Shown: positions 9,001 to 17,188 of the stretch, piece by piece
How positions within the stretch are numbered: position 1 is the first letter of the stretch
Layout: every line of letters starts with the position of its first letter
Assembly (NCBI GenBank): GCA_900755095.1
Contig: CAAEFE010000005.1
Location: forward strand, 1-37,799
Source: an uncultured Bacteroides sp.
GTDB lineage: Bacteria > Bacteroidota > Bacteroidia > Bacteroidales > Bacteroidaceae
Direction of reading: 5' to 3'
DNA length: 37,799 nucleotides
Notes under the pieces: model-generated
The model's database searches: none
Seen by the model: the letters and a program-made list of their open reading frames with translations, nothing else
What the model was told of the DNA's origin: nothing
Made by a program: the position numbers and the translations under genes

Positions 9001-9128
9001 TTGTCATTATCGGCGGATTGATAGGAGCGACTTTCTTTGCCTTGTTTGTCTTTCCTCTTATCGTAGAAATGGTATATGAACGAATGTTATATGATAAAAA
9101 CGGAAAGTTATTGCAAAGACGTATTTAG
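6003..9128 (+). CDS. CzcA/CusA-type heavy-metal RND efflux pump
   Basis: This 1041-residue inner-membrane proton-driven pump has the full RND length and layout: TM1 at about 13-31, a large periplasmic loop, a cluster of membrane helices from about 338, a second periplasmic loop and a final helix cluster. The TM4 motif is DFGIIIDG at 396-403 followed by Glu409. These acids match Asp402, Asp408 and Glu415, known to be needed for transport in CzcA, and the DFGxxxDG form is that of the divalent-cation branch (Zn, Co, Cd, Ni) rather than the Cu/Ag CusA branch. Residue 410 is Gly where VEN is common. It is the last gene of a three-gene efflux operon and converges on a two-component system. Confidence 0.93.
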   Translation: MHKFIDNIVAFSLKNKFFIFFCTAIAVIAGAVSFKHTPIDAFPDVTNTKVTIITQWPGRSAEEVEKFITIPVEIAMNPVQKKTDIRSTTLFGLSVINVMFEDRVDDFTARQQVYNLLNDADLPDGVTPEVQPLYGPTGEIFRYTLRSDKRSVRELKTIQDWVIERNLRSVSGVADIVSFGGEVKTFEVSVNPHQLINYGITSLELYDAIAKSNINVGGDVITKSSQAYVVRGIGLINDLDELRNIVVKNINGTPILVKNLADVHESCLPRLGQVGRMDENDVVQGIVVMRKGENPGEVIANLKDKIEDLNQNVLPKDVKIVAFYDREDLVNLAVKTVTHNLIEGILLVTFIVLIFMADWRTTVIVAVVIPLALLFAFICLRVMGMSANLLSMGAIDFGIIIDGAVVMVEGVFVALDKKAREVGMPAFNVMSKMGLIRHTAKDKAKAVFFSKLIIITALIPIFSFQKVEGKMFSPLAYTLGFALLGALIFTLTLVPVMSSMLLKKNVREKNNRFVHFINVKCSALFDLFYAHRKLTIGMATVIAGVGLWLFSFLGTEFLPQLNEGSIYIRATLPQSISLDESVTLANKMRKKLLTFPEVRQVLSQTGRPNDGTDATGFYNIEFHVDIYPEKEWESKLTKLELIDKMQDDLSIYPGIDFNFSQPITDNVEEAASGVKGSIAVKVFGKDLYESEKYAVQIEKILGTVQGIEDLGVIRNIGQPELRIELNERQLARYGVAKEDVQSIIEMAIGGKSASLLYEDERKFNIMVRYSEQFRQNEEEIGKILVPAMDGTMVPIKELADITTITGPLLIFRDNHARFCAVKFSVRGRDMGTAVAEAQKKVNASVHLPAGYSLKWTGDFENQQRATKRLAQVVPISIAIIFIILFILFSNARDAGLVLLNVPFAAVGGIVALLITQFNFSISAGIGFIALFGICIQNGVIMISDIKANLKLGSPLEKATKEGVRSRIRPVIMTAAMAAIGLMPAAMSHGIGSESQRPLAIVIIGGLIGATFFALFVFPLIVEMVYERMLYDKNGKLLQRRI

Positions 9129-9209
9129 TTCATTTCTATTCTGTGGAAAAAACGTTCATAGATTAAATTTGTAGTTTTCAGTAGGTAGAGAGAGAAAGGG
9201 ATAAAAGAA

Positions 9210-9229
9210 GGGTGATTAAAAAATCACCC
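9210..9229. terminator. Bidirectional terminator between RND pump and histidine kinase
   Basis: A perfect 8-bp stem (GGGTGATT 9210-9217 with AATCACCC 9222-9229) closes an AAAA loop. It spans the stop codon of the minus-strand kinase. The kinase transcript continues into a T-rich stretch. The plus-strand transcript of the pump continues into TACTTTTGTTCC and so may also end here. Confidence 0.7.
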
Positions 9230-10547
9230 GTACTTTTGTTCCTTTTTCTATTTCTGAAGATATATCCAGCTTTGCATGATAAGCAGAAATGATTTTCAGG
9301 GTCAGGCTAAGTCCGATGCCTTGTCCGGCATAGTCCCGGGTATTACTGCCCCGATAGAAAGACTGGAATATGTGTTCTATTTCTTCTTGTGGAATACCGA
9401 TTCCCCGGTCTTCTATATCAAGAATGACTTGTTGTTGCTCCCGGTAGAGAGTCACATTTACTTCTTTATCAGAGTATTTGCAGGCGTTATCTATTATATT
9501 TTTTAATGCTATCTTCAACAGATACGGATTGGCTTTTACAGTCATCTGCCGGTCTGTCTCTTCCAAATGAAGATGGATTCTTTCATCGGAAGCTGTCAAC
9601 TCTTTTAATATATCAGCCAGAATAATCTCTTCAATATTGTTTTTCAGGAGTTCTTCTTCTTGTCGTGAAAGAAAAAGAAGATGCCGGATCAGGCTGGATA
9701 ACCGTTTGCTTTCCGAAGAAATTCGTTGGAGGGATTCAATGTATTCTCCCGTGCTTCTTTCTTTCAGCAGACTGATTTCACATTCTCCCTGAATGGCAGT
9801 AATCGGATTGTTCAACTCATGTGAAGCGTGACTGACAAAGGATTTTTCTGCCTTGAATGCACTGTCCAAACGGTCGAGCATACTATTTAATGTCTTTATC
9901 ATGTCCTCCAGTTCGTCATTATTGCCAGTAGTCTTTAATCGGCGGTTCAGACTGTTGGCGCGTATTCTTTTCAATTCCTTTAGTATGTGTTGCAGGGGAA
10001 CCAGAATACGGCCGGAATATATTTTTCCGATAAAAAAGATCAGGACGGAACTGGCTAAGATGAGAAATATGGAAAGCAACAATAAGTGTTCCTTGATTTC
10101 TGTTCCGTAGGCATTCCGGGACATGACGAGTACGATAAAGTTGCCTTCATTATCCGGATAATAAAGGGCGGCTCCCAGTTGATCCTTATATTTGAAGGAG
10201 AAAGGGATGCTGTCCTGTCCTGCCAGCAGAAGAGCCTGCTGGTGTTGCGTGAGGTATTTATTCAGCGTATCACGCACTTCGGAGAGACTGTCCATATTTA
10301 AAAGAATCTCATGGGCTTCGGGCAGGAGTTCGTCATATTTGCGTTGGATAATCTGGTAGCTCTGTTCGTCTACTTCATCTTTTTCCCAATGCTTCTGTGC
10401 GGTCAGGTAGGCTTTTTCACGCAGGTAAGAAGCATAAAGTTTATTGATGTACTGCGTACTGAAAATATAGAATACAGCAATGATGATGACAGTGGTCAGT
10501 ACACTGATTAATGTATAGAAGAGAGCTATTTTAGAACCTATTTTCAT
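9216..10547 (-). CDS. Sensor histidine kinase, probable metal sensor (CzcS/CusS-like)
   Basis: This 443-residue kinase has TM1 at about 8-30, a periplasmic sensor of about 120 residues, TM2 at about 153-175, a HAMP linker (about 176-228), a HisKA domain with phospho-acceptor His243 in SHELNNP, and an HATPase domain with N-box NIIDNACKYS, G1 box DRGIGIP and G2 box GQGIGL. It autophosphorylates and passes the phosphate to its partner. It follows the OmpR-type regulator gene by 19 bases in one transcript. The operon faces the heavy-metal efflux operon tail to tail, which is the usual arrangement for metal-responsive control, so sensing of periplasmic metal is inferred. The sensor region shows no obvious His/Cys/Met metal cluster. 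Confidence 0.9.
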   Translation of the reverse strand: MKIGSKIALFYTLISVLTTVIIIAVFYIFSTQYINKLYASYLREKAYLTAQKHWEKDEVDEQSYQIIQRKYDELLPEAHEILLNMDSLSEVRDTLNKYLTQHQQALLLAGQDSIPFSFKYKDQLGAALYYPDNEGNFIVLVMSRNAYGTEIKEHLLLLSIFLILASSVLIFFIGKIYSGRILVPLQHILKELKRIRANSLNRRLKTTGNNDELEDMIKTLNSMLDRLDSAFKAEKSFVSHASHELNNPITAIQGECEISLLKERSTGEYIESLQRISSESKRLSSLIRHLLFLSRQEEELLKNNIEEIILADILKELTASDERIHLHLEETDRQMTVKANPYLLKIALKNIIDNACKYSDKEVNVTLYREQQQVILDIEDRGIGIPQEEIEHIFQSFYRGSNTRDYAGQGIGLSLTLKIISAYHAKLDISSEIEKGTKVRVIF

Positions 10548-10566
10548 AGCCGGTGTGCTTGGGAGT

Positions 10567-11241
10567 TTAAGTATTCATGATATATCCTAGTCCTACGACT
10601 GTATGAATCAGCTTTTTATCAAAGTCACGGTCAATCTTTACCCGGAGATAGTTTACGTAAACATCTACGATATTGGTATTGGTATCAAAATTCTTGTCCC
10701 ATACATCTTTGAGCAGGGTAATACGTGAGAGGGCAACCCCTTGATGAGTCATGAAATATTCGAGCAGGCGGTATTCTTTAACGGTAAGGTCGATGTCTAT
10801 GTCCCCCCTTTTGGCTTTTCGAGTATTGTAGTCCAATACCAGGTTATCGCATGTCAATAGATTGGAAGGGACCTCTTTGTTGCGTCTCAACAGGGCTTTG
10901 ATGCGTGCTTCCAGTTCTTGGAAACTAAAAGGTTTGACGAGATAATCATCTGCTCCCGCATCCAGTCCTTTGACGATGTCTTCGGTTGTTCCTAAAGCTG
11001 TCAGCATGATTACCGGGATTTGATACCCGAACATTTGGCGATAAAGTCGGCAAAGCTCCAAACCATTTATTTTAGGCATGATAATGTCCAGTATTAAAAG
11101 GTCGAAAGGTTTGTCCTGAAGGATTTTCCAACCCGTATCCCCGTCATGGCAGACGGTTACCGAATGCCCGAATTCTTTGAGTCCCCGTTCGATGAAAGAG
11201 GCGATGTTAATTTCATCTTCAACCAATAGTATCTTTGCCAT
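10567..11241 (-). CDS. OmpR/CzcR-family response regulator
   Basis: This 224-residue regulator has a receiver domain with acidic pocket Glu8/Asp9, phospho-acceptor Asp52 (LILDIIMP), Thr81 and Lys103 (VKPF). A winged-helix DNA-binding domain covers about residues 125-224 and ends with the typical VYVNYLRVKID and VGLGYIM segments. It heads a two-gene operon with the kinase. It is the likely activator of the metal-efflux operon, perhaps through the TTCTAATC direct repeats at 3487-3505. A -7 box about 20 bases upstream gives a very short leader. Confidence 0.93.
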   Translation of the reverse strand: MAKILLVEDEINIASFIERGLKEFGHSVTVCHDGDTGWKILQDKPFDLLILDIIMPKINGLELCRLYRQMFGYQIPVIMLTALGTTEDIVKGLDAGADDYLVKPFSFQELEARIKALLRRNKEVPSNLLTCDNLVLDYNTRKAKRGDIDIDLTVKEYRLLEYFMTHQGVALSRITLLKDVWDKNFDTNTNIVDVYVNYLRVKIDRDFDKKLIHTVVGLGYIMNT

Positions 11242-11260
11242 AATTCAGATTGTTTATGTG

Positions 11261-11268
11261 CAAAGATA
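11261..11268 (-). promoter_or_regulatory. -7 box for two-component operon
   Basis: The minus strand reads TATCTTTG, a perfect TAnnTTTG, placing the transcript start roughly a dozen bases before the regulator's start codon at 11241. Confidence 0.55.
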
Positions 11269-11359
11269 CTTTTTTCCTGGCATCCGGAGAAAGAAATCCG
11301 CCCTACATTTAAGTGTTTCTTCTTTTTGAGTTGTACTATATACAAACAATAGATATGCT

Positions 11360-13369
11360 ATGAAAATAAATTATGTCATTGGAGCTTTTCTGTGTGTGCT
11401 GGGATGTTACGGGTGTAGCAGTCCGAAAACGGAAGTGAAATCGCCGGACGGTCATATCAAAATGGCTTTAACAGTAGATGACAACGGTAAACCGTTGTAT
11501 AACATTTTAGTAGGTGACTCATTGTTGATTGAAAATTCGACATTGGGATTTACAGAGAAAAACGGTATCGACCTGGGCGGAGGATTTCAGATAAAAAACA
11601 CGACTTTCGACAGTAAAGATGAAACATGGACGCAACCATGGGGTGAAAATAAAACCAACAGGAATCATTATAATGAGATGGCGGTAAATCTGGTCAATAA
11701 AGATCAGGTGGAGTTAACTCTCCGTTTCCGTGTGTTTGATGATGGGGTAGGGTTCCGTTATGAATATAATGTGCCCGCAGCGGATTCCCTATTGATTACG
11801 GATGAACTGACAACTTTCCGTTTTCGTCAGGACGGTACATCATGGTCTATTCCTGCCAGTGCCGAAACTTATGAATTGCTTTATGCGCAACGTCCCATTT
11901 CCGAGGTGGAGACAGCCAATACTCCTTTCACCTTTAAAACTGCCGATGGCGTCTACGGAAGTATTCATGAAGCGGCATTGTACGATTTCTCGGAAATGAC
12001 TTTGAAGCAGGCAGGAAACTATACGTTGAAAGCTGAACTTGCTCCATGGCCTGATGGTGTGAAAGTGCGTAAAGGTAATCATTTCACTACTTCCTGGCGT
12101 ACTATTCAGATTGTTCCGGATGCCGTTAGTCTGATTAATTCGGCTATGATTTTAAATCTGAATGAACCAAGTAAAATAGAAACGACCGATTGGATTCGTC
12201 CGATGAAATATGTAGGTGTATGGTGGGGGATGCATCTCGGCGTAGAAACCTGGAAGATGGATGAACGTCATGGAGCCACTACTGTCAATGCCAAGAAATA
12301 CATTGATTTTGCCGCTGCCAATCAGATTGAAGGCGTTTTGTTTGAAGGTTGGAATGAAGGCTGGGAAAGCTGGGGTGGTATGCAAAACTTTGACTTTACG
12401 AAACCGTATGCTGACTTTGACATTGATGAAGTGGTTCGTTATGCAAAGGAAAAAGGAGTTGAAGTTATCGGCCATCACGAGACCGGAGGGAATATTCCCA
12501 ACTATGAGCGCCAGATGGATCATGCTATGCAATGGTACACAGACCACGGTATCCATGTCCTGAAGACAGGATATGCGGGAGCTTTCCCGAATGGTTATCT
12601 TCATCACAGCCAATATGGAGTCAACCACTATCAGAAAGTGGTGGAAACAGCTGCCCGTCATAAAATGACGCTGGATGCGCACGAACCTATTAAAGATACC
12701 GGTATCCGTCGTACATGGCCTAATATGATGACACGTGAAGGAGTGAGAGGGATGGAATGGAATGCATGGAGCGAAGGAAATCCTCCGTCTCATCATGTCA
12801 TGTTGCCGTTCACCCGTATGCTGTCCGGTCCGCTGGATTATACACCGGGTACGTTTGATATTTTGTTTCTGAACACCAAAGATTCTCCCCGTCGCCAGAA
12901 ATGGAACGATCAGGATAAAGGAAACAGCCGTGTGAATACAACATTGGCGAAACAGCTTGCTAACTGGGTGATTTTGTATTCTCCCTTGCAGATGGCATCT
13001 GATATGATTGAAAATTATGAAGGCCATCCGGCTTTCCAGTTCTTCCGCGATTTCGATCCGGATTGTGACGAATCGAAAGCATTGGCAGGAGAACCGGGGG
13101 AATTTGTAGCCATCGTGCGTAAAGCAAAAGGCAACTATTTCTTGGGAGCGGCAACGAACGAGAACCCCCGTACACTGGAAATAAAACTGGATTTCCTGGA
13201 ACCGGGCAAACAGTATAAAACTGTCATCTATGCGGATGGAGAGAATGCGGATTGGAAATCAAATCCTACGGATTACCAGATAACGGAACAAACGGTTACT
13301 TCTGAAAATACGTTGAACATACGAATGGCTGCCGGAGGCGGACAGGCTATTTCATTTATGGCACTTTAA
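11360..13369 (+). CDS. Glycoside hydrolase family 97, SusB-like inverting alpha-glucosidase
   Basis: This 669-residue enzyme has the GH97 layout: N-terminal beta-super-sandwich, central (beta/alpha)8 barrel and C-terminal all-beta domain. Three glutamates match the catalytic set of the inverting enzyme SusB: Glu374 (HHET), Glu442 (HEPIK) and Glu466 (GMEW). The last two are 24 residues apart, as in SusB. The position that is the nucleophilic Asp in retaining GH97 members is Gly404 here (LKTGYAG), so an inverting alpha-glucosidase is predicted rather than an alpha-galactosidase. The N-terminus is hydrophobic with Cys16 and Cys19, so it may be a lipoprotein or a periplasmic enzyme. No susC/susD, regulator or other glycosidase is adjacent, so it is an orphan outside a polysaccharide locus. 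Confidence 0.9.
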   Translation: MKINYVIGAFLCVLGCYGCSSPKTEVKSPDGHIKMALTVDDNGKPLYNILVGDSLLIENSTLGFTEKNGIDLGGGFQIKNTTFDSKDETWTQPWGENKTNRNHYNEMAVNLVNKDQVELTLRFRVFDDGVGFRYEYNVPAADSLLITDELTTFRFRQDGTSWSIPASAETYELLYAQRPISEVETANTPFTFKTADGVYGSIHEAALYDFSEMTLKQAGNYTLKAELAPWPDGVKVRKGNHFTTSWRTIQIVPDAVSLINSAMILNLNEPSKIETTDWIRPMKYVGVWWGMHLGVETWKMDERHGATTVNAKKYIDFAAANQIEGVLFEGWNEGWESWGGMQNFDFTKPYADFDIDEVVRYAKEKGVEVIGHHETGGNIPNYERQMDHAMQWYTDHGIHVLKTGYAGAFPNGYLHHSQYGVNHYQKVVETAARHKMTLDAHEPIKDTGIRRTWPNMMTREGVRGMEWNAWSEGNPPSHHVMLPFTRMLSGPLDYTPGTFDILFLNTKDSPRRQKWNDQDKGNSRVNTTLAKQLANWVILYSPLQMASDMIENYEGHPAFQFFRDFDPDCDESKALAGEPGEFVAIVRKAKGNYFLGAATNENPRTLEIKLDFLEPGKQYKTVIYADGENADWKSNPTDYQITEQTVTSENTLNIRMAAGGGQAISFMAL

Positions 13370-13478
13370 AAAGATCGATTGATTATAAAGTTAGACTGTT
13401 AATAATGGAAATAGGATTCGTTTTTAGGTAGGAAGATAGAAAAACAGGTAGTATAAATAAAGTTAGTTAGAGGTTAGG

Positions 13479-13516
13479 AAAAACGGTGAACAGCCTCAAC
13501 ACTGTCCACCGTTTTT
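13479..13516. terminator. Strong bidirectional terminator between GH97 and acyl-CoA synthetase
   Basis: A 15-bp stem with one mismatch (13479-13493 with 13502-13516) closes an 8-base loop and has five A at one end and five T at the other. It serves the convergent GH97 and acyl-CoA synthetase transcripts. Confidence 0.85.
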
Positions 13517-13602
13517 ATTATTAAGCATGTTCTCATTATCAGTTTATATAATCCGTGCTAATACTATGAGAATTATTGCATGGATACTTATCGTGCTTAT
13601 CC

Positions 13603-13616
13603 GGGATAATTATCCC
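13603..13616. repeat. Perfect 14-bp palindrome over the acyl-CoA synthetase stop codon
   Basis: GGGATAATTATCCC is self-complementary and covers the stop codon at 13610-13612. It may be chance, or part of the 3' end structure of this transcript. Confidence 0.5.
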
Positions 13617-15289
13617 TTTGCTTCCTGATACATAAAGCGTTTGATTGACTTTTTCGCAGTCTTTTCAAATTCCTCGAAATGGATCTTTATTTTGCTTATT
13701 TGAGAATAGTTAGGAAGCTGTTGATTCAATTCGATACGGTTTTGTTCCATTACTTTCTGAATATCCGTCTGCTGCAATCCATGAGCGAAAGCATCGTCGA
13801 AATCCGGGTAGATCAGTGCTACCAGCTTTTCGTGCTGTAAGACGATCAGTGACTCCGAAACATACGGCATGTTGTTCAGCTTGCTTTCAATTTCTTCGGG
13901 ATAGATATTCTGTCCGCTAGAGGTGAGAAGCAGGTTCTTACTACGTCCGCGGACTGTCACATAACCCTCTTCATCCAACGTACCGAGGTCACCGGTATGC
14001 AGCCAACCGTTAGCATCAATAATTTGCGCCGTAGCTTCCGGATTTTTATAATATCCCAGCATCATATTCATTCCTCTGCATACGATTTCTCCAGCATGTG
14101 TTTTCGGGTCCGGTGAGTCAATACGGACTTCCATTCGGCTGGTTGCCTTTCCGCAGGAAGCAAGTTTCAGTGTTTCCCAACGGCTGGAACAAATAATCGG
14201 ACCACATTCCGTCATACCGTAAGCGATGGTGTAGGGGAACCCTATCTTTTTAAGGAAAGCCTCTACTTCCGCATTGAAAGGAGCGCCTCCGATAATAATC
14301 TCGTCAAAGTTTCCACCGAAGATTTCCATGGCAGCCTGTCGTGCCAGCGATTTGATTTTATCGTTCACAATAGGCACTTTCAGCAATAACTTGCCGATTT
14401 TGCTGTCTACTTTAGGAAGAATATCTTTCTTGATAATCTTTTCCACAATCAACGGTACACAAGAAATCACTTTGGGTTTAATTTCGGAGAAAGATTGGGA
14501 AATGATTTTCGGAGACGGCATACGCGTCAGGAAATAGATGTGTGCACCTGCAGAGAATCCGTAAAGGAAATCATATACCATACCGAACACGTGTCCCATA
14601 GGCAACATGGAAACGATATGATCTCCCGGTTTAACGGGAAGCATTTCGAAGCAATAAGCCACGTTCGACCAAAGACTGCGATAGGGGAGCATCACTCCTT
14701 TAGAGTAACCCGTGGTACCGGAAGTATAGTTGATGATAGCCAGTTCTTCCGGACGATCTTTCCGGTAACAAATATGTTCCGGGCGAAAGTTCTTGGGATA
14801 CTGTTGACCGTAAATAGCGTTCCGGTGTTCAAAAGCGTAAGTGAGTTTTTCGTTTCGGGACACTAATGCCGAGAAATCAGCCAGCGAAGCGATGCCCTCT
14901 AACAAAGGCATGGCATCTTCATTCAGGTTCTCCCATGCCTGGTCGCCGACGAAAAGTAATTTGGCTTCGGAATGGTTGACGATATTATGAATATTATCTG
15001 CCTTGAATTCATGCAAAATGGGAACAATAACAGCTCCGTAAGTGATAGTCGCCAGGAAAGTAACTGCCCAGTGAGCACTGTTACGTCCGCAAACGGCTAT
15101 TTTATCTCCCGGCTGGATGCCGGCACTTTCCAAGACGATGTGAAATTTAGCGATTTTACGCGCTACATCCTTATATTGGAGGGTAATTCCTTTATAGTCA
15201 GTTAAGGCATCTTTGTCCCAGTTTTTGATGATGCTTTGCTCAATATAATCAATGAACTGATGTTCTTGTTCCATTCGATTTTTGCACAT
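13610..15289 (-). CDS. Long-chain acyl-CoA synthetase (AMP-binding enzyme)
   Basis: This 559-residue enzyme of the ANL superfamily activates fatty acids through an acyl-adenylate to acyl-CoA. The AMP-binding P-loop motif YTSGTTGYSKG is at 188-198. Further on are the A5-type motif YGMTECGP, the A7 aspartate in LHTGDLG, the hinge-region motif VRGRSKNLLL and the C-terminal lysine region KSIKRF near residue 550. No signal peptide is present, so it is probably membrane-associated from the cytosol. The gene is monocistronic with a -7 box at 15306-15313. The in-frame ATG at 15274 (MEQEHQF) could be the real start, since the five preceding residues look unlike the family. Confidence 0.88.
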   Translation of the reverse strand: MCKNRMEQEHQFIDYIEQSIIKNWDKDALTDYKGITLQYKDVARKIAKFHIVLESAGIQPGDKIAVCGRNSAHWAVTFLATITYGAVIVPILHEFKADNIHNIVNHSEAKLLFVGDQAWENLNEDAMPLLEGIASLADFSALVSRNEKLTYAFEHRNAIYGQQYPKNFRPEHICYRKDRPEELAIINYTSGTTGYSKGVMLPYRSLWSNVAYCFEMLPVKPGDHIVSMLPMGHVFGMVYDFLYGFSAGAHIYFLTRMPSPKIISQSFSEIKPKVISCVPLIVEKIIKKDILPKVDSKIGKLLLKVPIVNDKIKSLARQAAMEIFGGNFDEIIIGGAPFNAEVEAFLKKIGFPYTIAYGMTECGPIICSSRWETLKLASCGKATSRMEVRIDSPDPKTHAGEIVCRGMNMMLGYYKNPEATAQIIDANGWLHTGDLGTLDEEGYVTVRGRSKNLLLTSSGQNIYPEEIESKLNNMPYVSESLIVLQHEKLVALIYPDFDDAFAHGLQQTDIQKVMEQNRIELNQQLPNYSQISKIKIHFEEFEKTAKKSIKRFMYQEAKG

Positions 15290-15305
15290 TTAGTTTAAAA
15301 CTGCG

Positions 15306-15313
15306 CAAAATTA
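15306..15313 (-). promoter_or_regulatory. -7 box for acyl-CoA synthetase gene
   Basis: The minus strand reads TAATTTTG followed by CG, a full match. The predicted transcript start is about 10 bases before the first ATG (15289) and about 25 before the second (15274). Confidence 0.55.
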
Positions 15314-15452
15314 ATACTTCGTAGATGTAAACCGAATTTTAAATTCAAGTTTTACGGTTAATTAACGGAGGGGGAACGAACAATTTTACCAGCCGGATAA
15401 AGGTCATTCGTGTTTCTTCCTTAGAACTAGTTCATTGGCCTATATAAAACAT

Positions 15453-15520
15453 TTCGTCTCCACGCATGAAGATGAAACGAATGTCTTGCCAAGGCAAGAG
15501 GTTCCATGCGTGGAGACGAA
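15453..15520 (-). repeat. Nested double hairpin in the antiporter 3' region
   Basis: An outer perfect 16-bp inverted repeat (TTCGTCTCCACGCATG 15453-15468 with its complement at 15505-15520) encloses an inner 7-bp hairpin (TCTTGCC 15484-15490 with GGCAAGA 15493-15499). It begins 36 bases past the antiporter stop on the minus strand. It may be a terminator, though only a short T run follows, or a 3' stabilising structure. Confidence 0.8.
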
Positions 15521-15555
15521 TCAGTTATAGTGTACTGAATAACTCTTTTCAGATG

Positions 15556-17028
15556 TTATTCTGAATCAGTATCTTCTTCTTTGGATTTTTCGGAAATAAG
15601 TAATAGTTTATCTCCTTCGTGCAGTTTCAGTGTTCCGTTGGGAATCAGGAACTCATCTCCGCGCTTCACGATCATTACCAGCGTGCCTTTCGGAAGATTC
15701 ATATCTTTCAATGTGTCTGCTTCTTCCAGCATACTTTTGGTGATAGTCATGTCACTAAGATCAGAGTCTATTTCTTCCGGAAGTTCCACTCCGAAGTCGT
15801 TACCGGTTTTTTCCAGCGGTTTGGAAAGATTCAAAATCCGGGCGACGAAAGAAATGGTTGTTCCCTGTACGACCAATGAGACAATGGTAATAAAGAATAC
15901 AATGTTGAAAATGAGGTTCGAACCTTCTACGCCCGCCACTACCGGATAGGTAGCAAAGATGATAGGAACTGCACCGCGTAATCCTACCCAAGATACGAAA
16001 ATACGTGATTTCATCGTGATTTTCCGGAATGGAAGCAGACAAAGGAACACGCTTAACGGGCGCCCGATAATAATCATGAAAACACCAATCAACAATGCCA
16101 CGGCAGCTACTTCGAGCATTTCGTGCGGGTTGACAAGCAATCCCAGGCAAAGGAACATGATGATTTGCGACAACCAGGTCAGTCCGTCCATAAAGGTGTA
16201 GATATCCTTACGGTGCATGATTTTATTGTTTCCCACCATGATACCGGCGATATATACGGCAAGGTATCCGTTACCTTTCAGTAAGTCGGTGATGGAGAAA
16301 GTGAAAAACACAAATGCCAGTAATAAGATGGGATACAAGGCTTGATTATCAATATTGAGCTTATTCAACATCCGGATAGCTAGCTTTCCAAGTACATATC
16401 CGGCAGCCGCGCCGACGATAAACTGGATGACGAAAGAGCCTACGATAGCTCCGACTCCCATACCTGACGATTGAATAAACTGTATCAGGACAATGGTAAG
16501 CATATAGGCCATCGGGTCATTACTTCCGCTCTCCAGTTCCAGCATGGGACGAAGGTTGTGTTTCAAGTTCATCTTCTGTGAACGGAGAATGGCGAACACC
16601 GAAGCCGAATCCGTAGACGACATGGTGGAGGCCAAAAGCAGGGAAGTAGTGATAGGTAAATAAATATTTGACCAGCTCATACCTGATATCCACCAGATAA
16701 AGAGTCCGGTGAAAAGAGCTGTAAGTAGTACTCCGACAGTGGAAAGCACGATACCGGGACCTAGAATAGGTTTGATTTCTCTGAATTTCGTATCCATACC
16801 TCCCGAGAAAAGGATAATACTAAGGGCCACCATACCGATAAATTGGGCGTCTTTCGCGTCGTGGAACTGCAGGCCGAGGCCGTCACTTCCAAACAACATT
16901 CCTACTACGAGGAACAATAATAAGGTAGGTACTCCAAAGCGGTATCCGGTTTTTCCAACAACGATGCTGACGAAAAGTAAGATAGAACCGATAAGTAGGG
17001 TGTTTTCTGCTGTAAATATCATAGGCAA
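15556..17028 (-). CDS. Cation/proton antiporter, CPA1 family, NhaP2/CvrA-like
   Basis: This 490-residue inner-membrane protein has a sodium/proton exchanger domain of about 12 helices (residues 8-395). It carries the SSTDSASV motif near 137-144, the paired Asn170-Asp171 in LESGSNDP expected of electroneutral CPA1 exchangers, and GLRGAVP near 349-355. The C-terminal 70 residues (about 415-485) form a TrkA-C (RCK-C) domain, which in NhaP2-type potassium/proton antiporters senses ligands in the cytoplasm. Potassium (or sodium) export coupled to proton entry is inferred. The gene is alone, with a nested hairpin after its stop. The first codon could be M1 or M3. Confidence 0.9.
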   Translation of the reverse strand: MPMIFTAENTLLIGSILLFVSIVVGKTGYRFGVPTLLLFLVVGMLFGSDGLGLQFHDAKDAQFIGMVALSIILFSGGMDTKFREIKPILGPGIVLSTVGVLLTALFTGLFIWWISGMSWSNIYLPITTSLLLASTMSSTDSASVFAILRSQKMNLKHNLRPMLELESGSNDPMAYMLTIVLIQFIQSSGMGVGAIVGSFVIQFIVGAAAGYVLGKLAIRMLNKLNIDNQALYPILLLAFVFFTFSITDLLKGNGYLAVYIAGIMVGNNKIMHRKDIYTFMDGLTWLSQIIMFLCLGLLVNPHEMLEVAAVALLIGVFMIIIGRPLSVFLCLLPFRKITMKSRIFVSWVGLRGAVPIIFATYPVVAGVEGSNLIFNIVFFITIVSLVVQGTTISFVARILNLSKPLEKTGNDFGVELPEEIDSDLSDMTITKSMLEEADTLKDMNLPKGTLVMIVKRGDEFLIPNGTLKLHEGDKLLLISEKSKEEDTDSE

Positions 17029-17156
17029 TATATTATAAAGTTATAAAATTGTCGTATTAATTCTCACCGTGCGAAGTTACACATTATTAACAACAAATAA
17101 AAACTCTTTTTGGATGTATTTTTGTGAAAAAAGGGAGTTAAATTGTCTAAAAAGAC

Positions 17157-17164
17157 TAATTTTG
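17157..17164 (+). promoter_or_regulatory. -7 box for uracil permease, which decides its start codon
   Basis: TAATTTTG followed by CA matches the -7 consensus and lies 25 bases before the ATG at 17189. Longer in-frame starts up to 17069 lie upstream of this promoter, so they are not expected to be translated. A small dyad GTCT-AAAA-AGAC overlaps its upstream edge. Confidence 0.6.
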
Positions 17165-17188
17165 CAAAGAATAATCTACATTATACTT

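Noticed and set aside
3606..9128. Copper/silver (CusCBA) assignment of the efflux operon
   Set aside because: The pump's TM4 has the DFGxxxDG motif of the divalent branch and the adaptor lacks a Met-rich N-terminus.
12152..13027. 291-codon open frame antisense to GH97
   Set aside because: It is opposite a well-supported enzyme, has no recognisable motif or promoter, and its composition is that of a reverse-strand shadow.
17146..17157. GTCT-AAAA-AGAC dyad before the uracil permease as a third copy of the ABC-operon operator
   Set aside because: It shares only GTCTAA with the 15-bp palindrome, lacks the TTAGAC half at the right spacing, and the gene has a -7 box rather than a sigma-54 promoter.
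17069..17188. In-frame 40-codon extension at the start of the uracil permease
   Set aside because: It lies mostly upstream of the -7 box at 17157-17164 and encodes a basic, unconserved-looking segment; the ATG at 17189 starts the family-like sequence.
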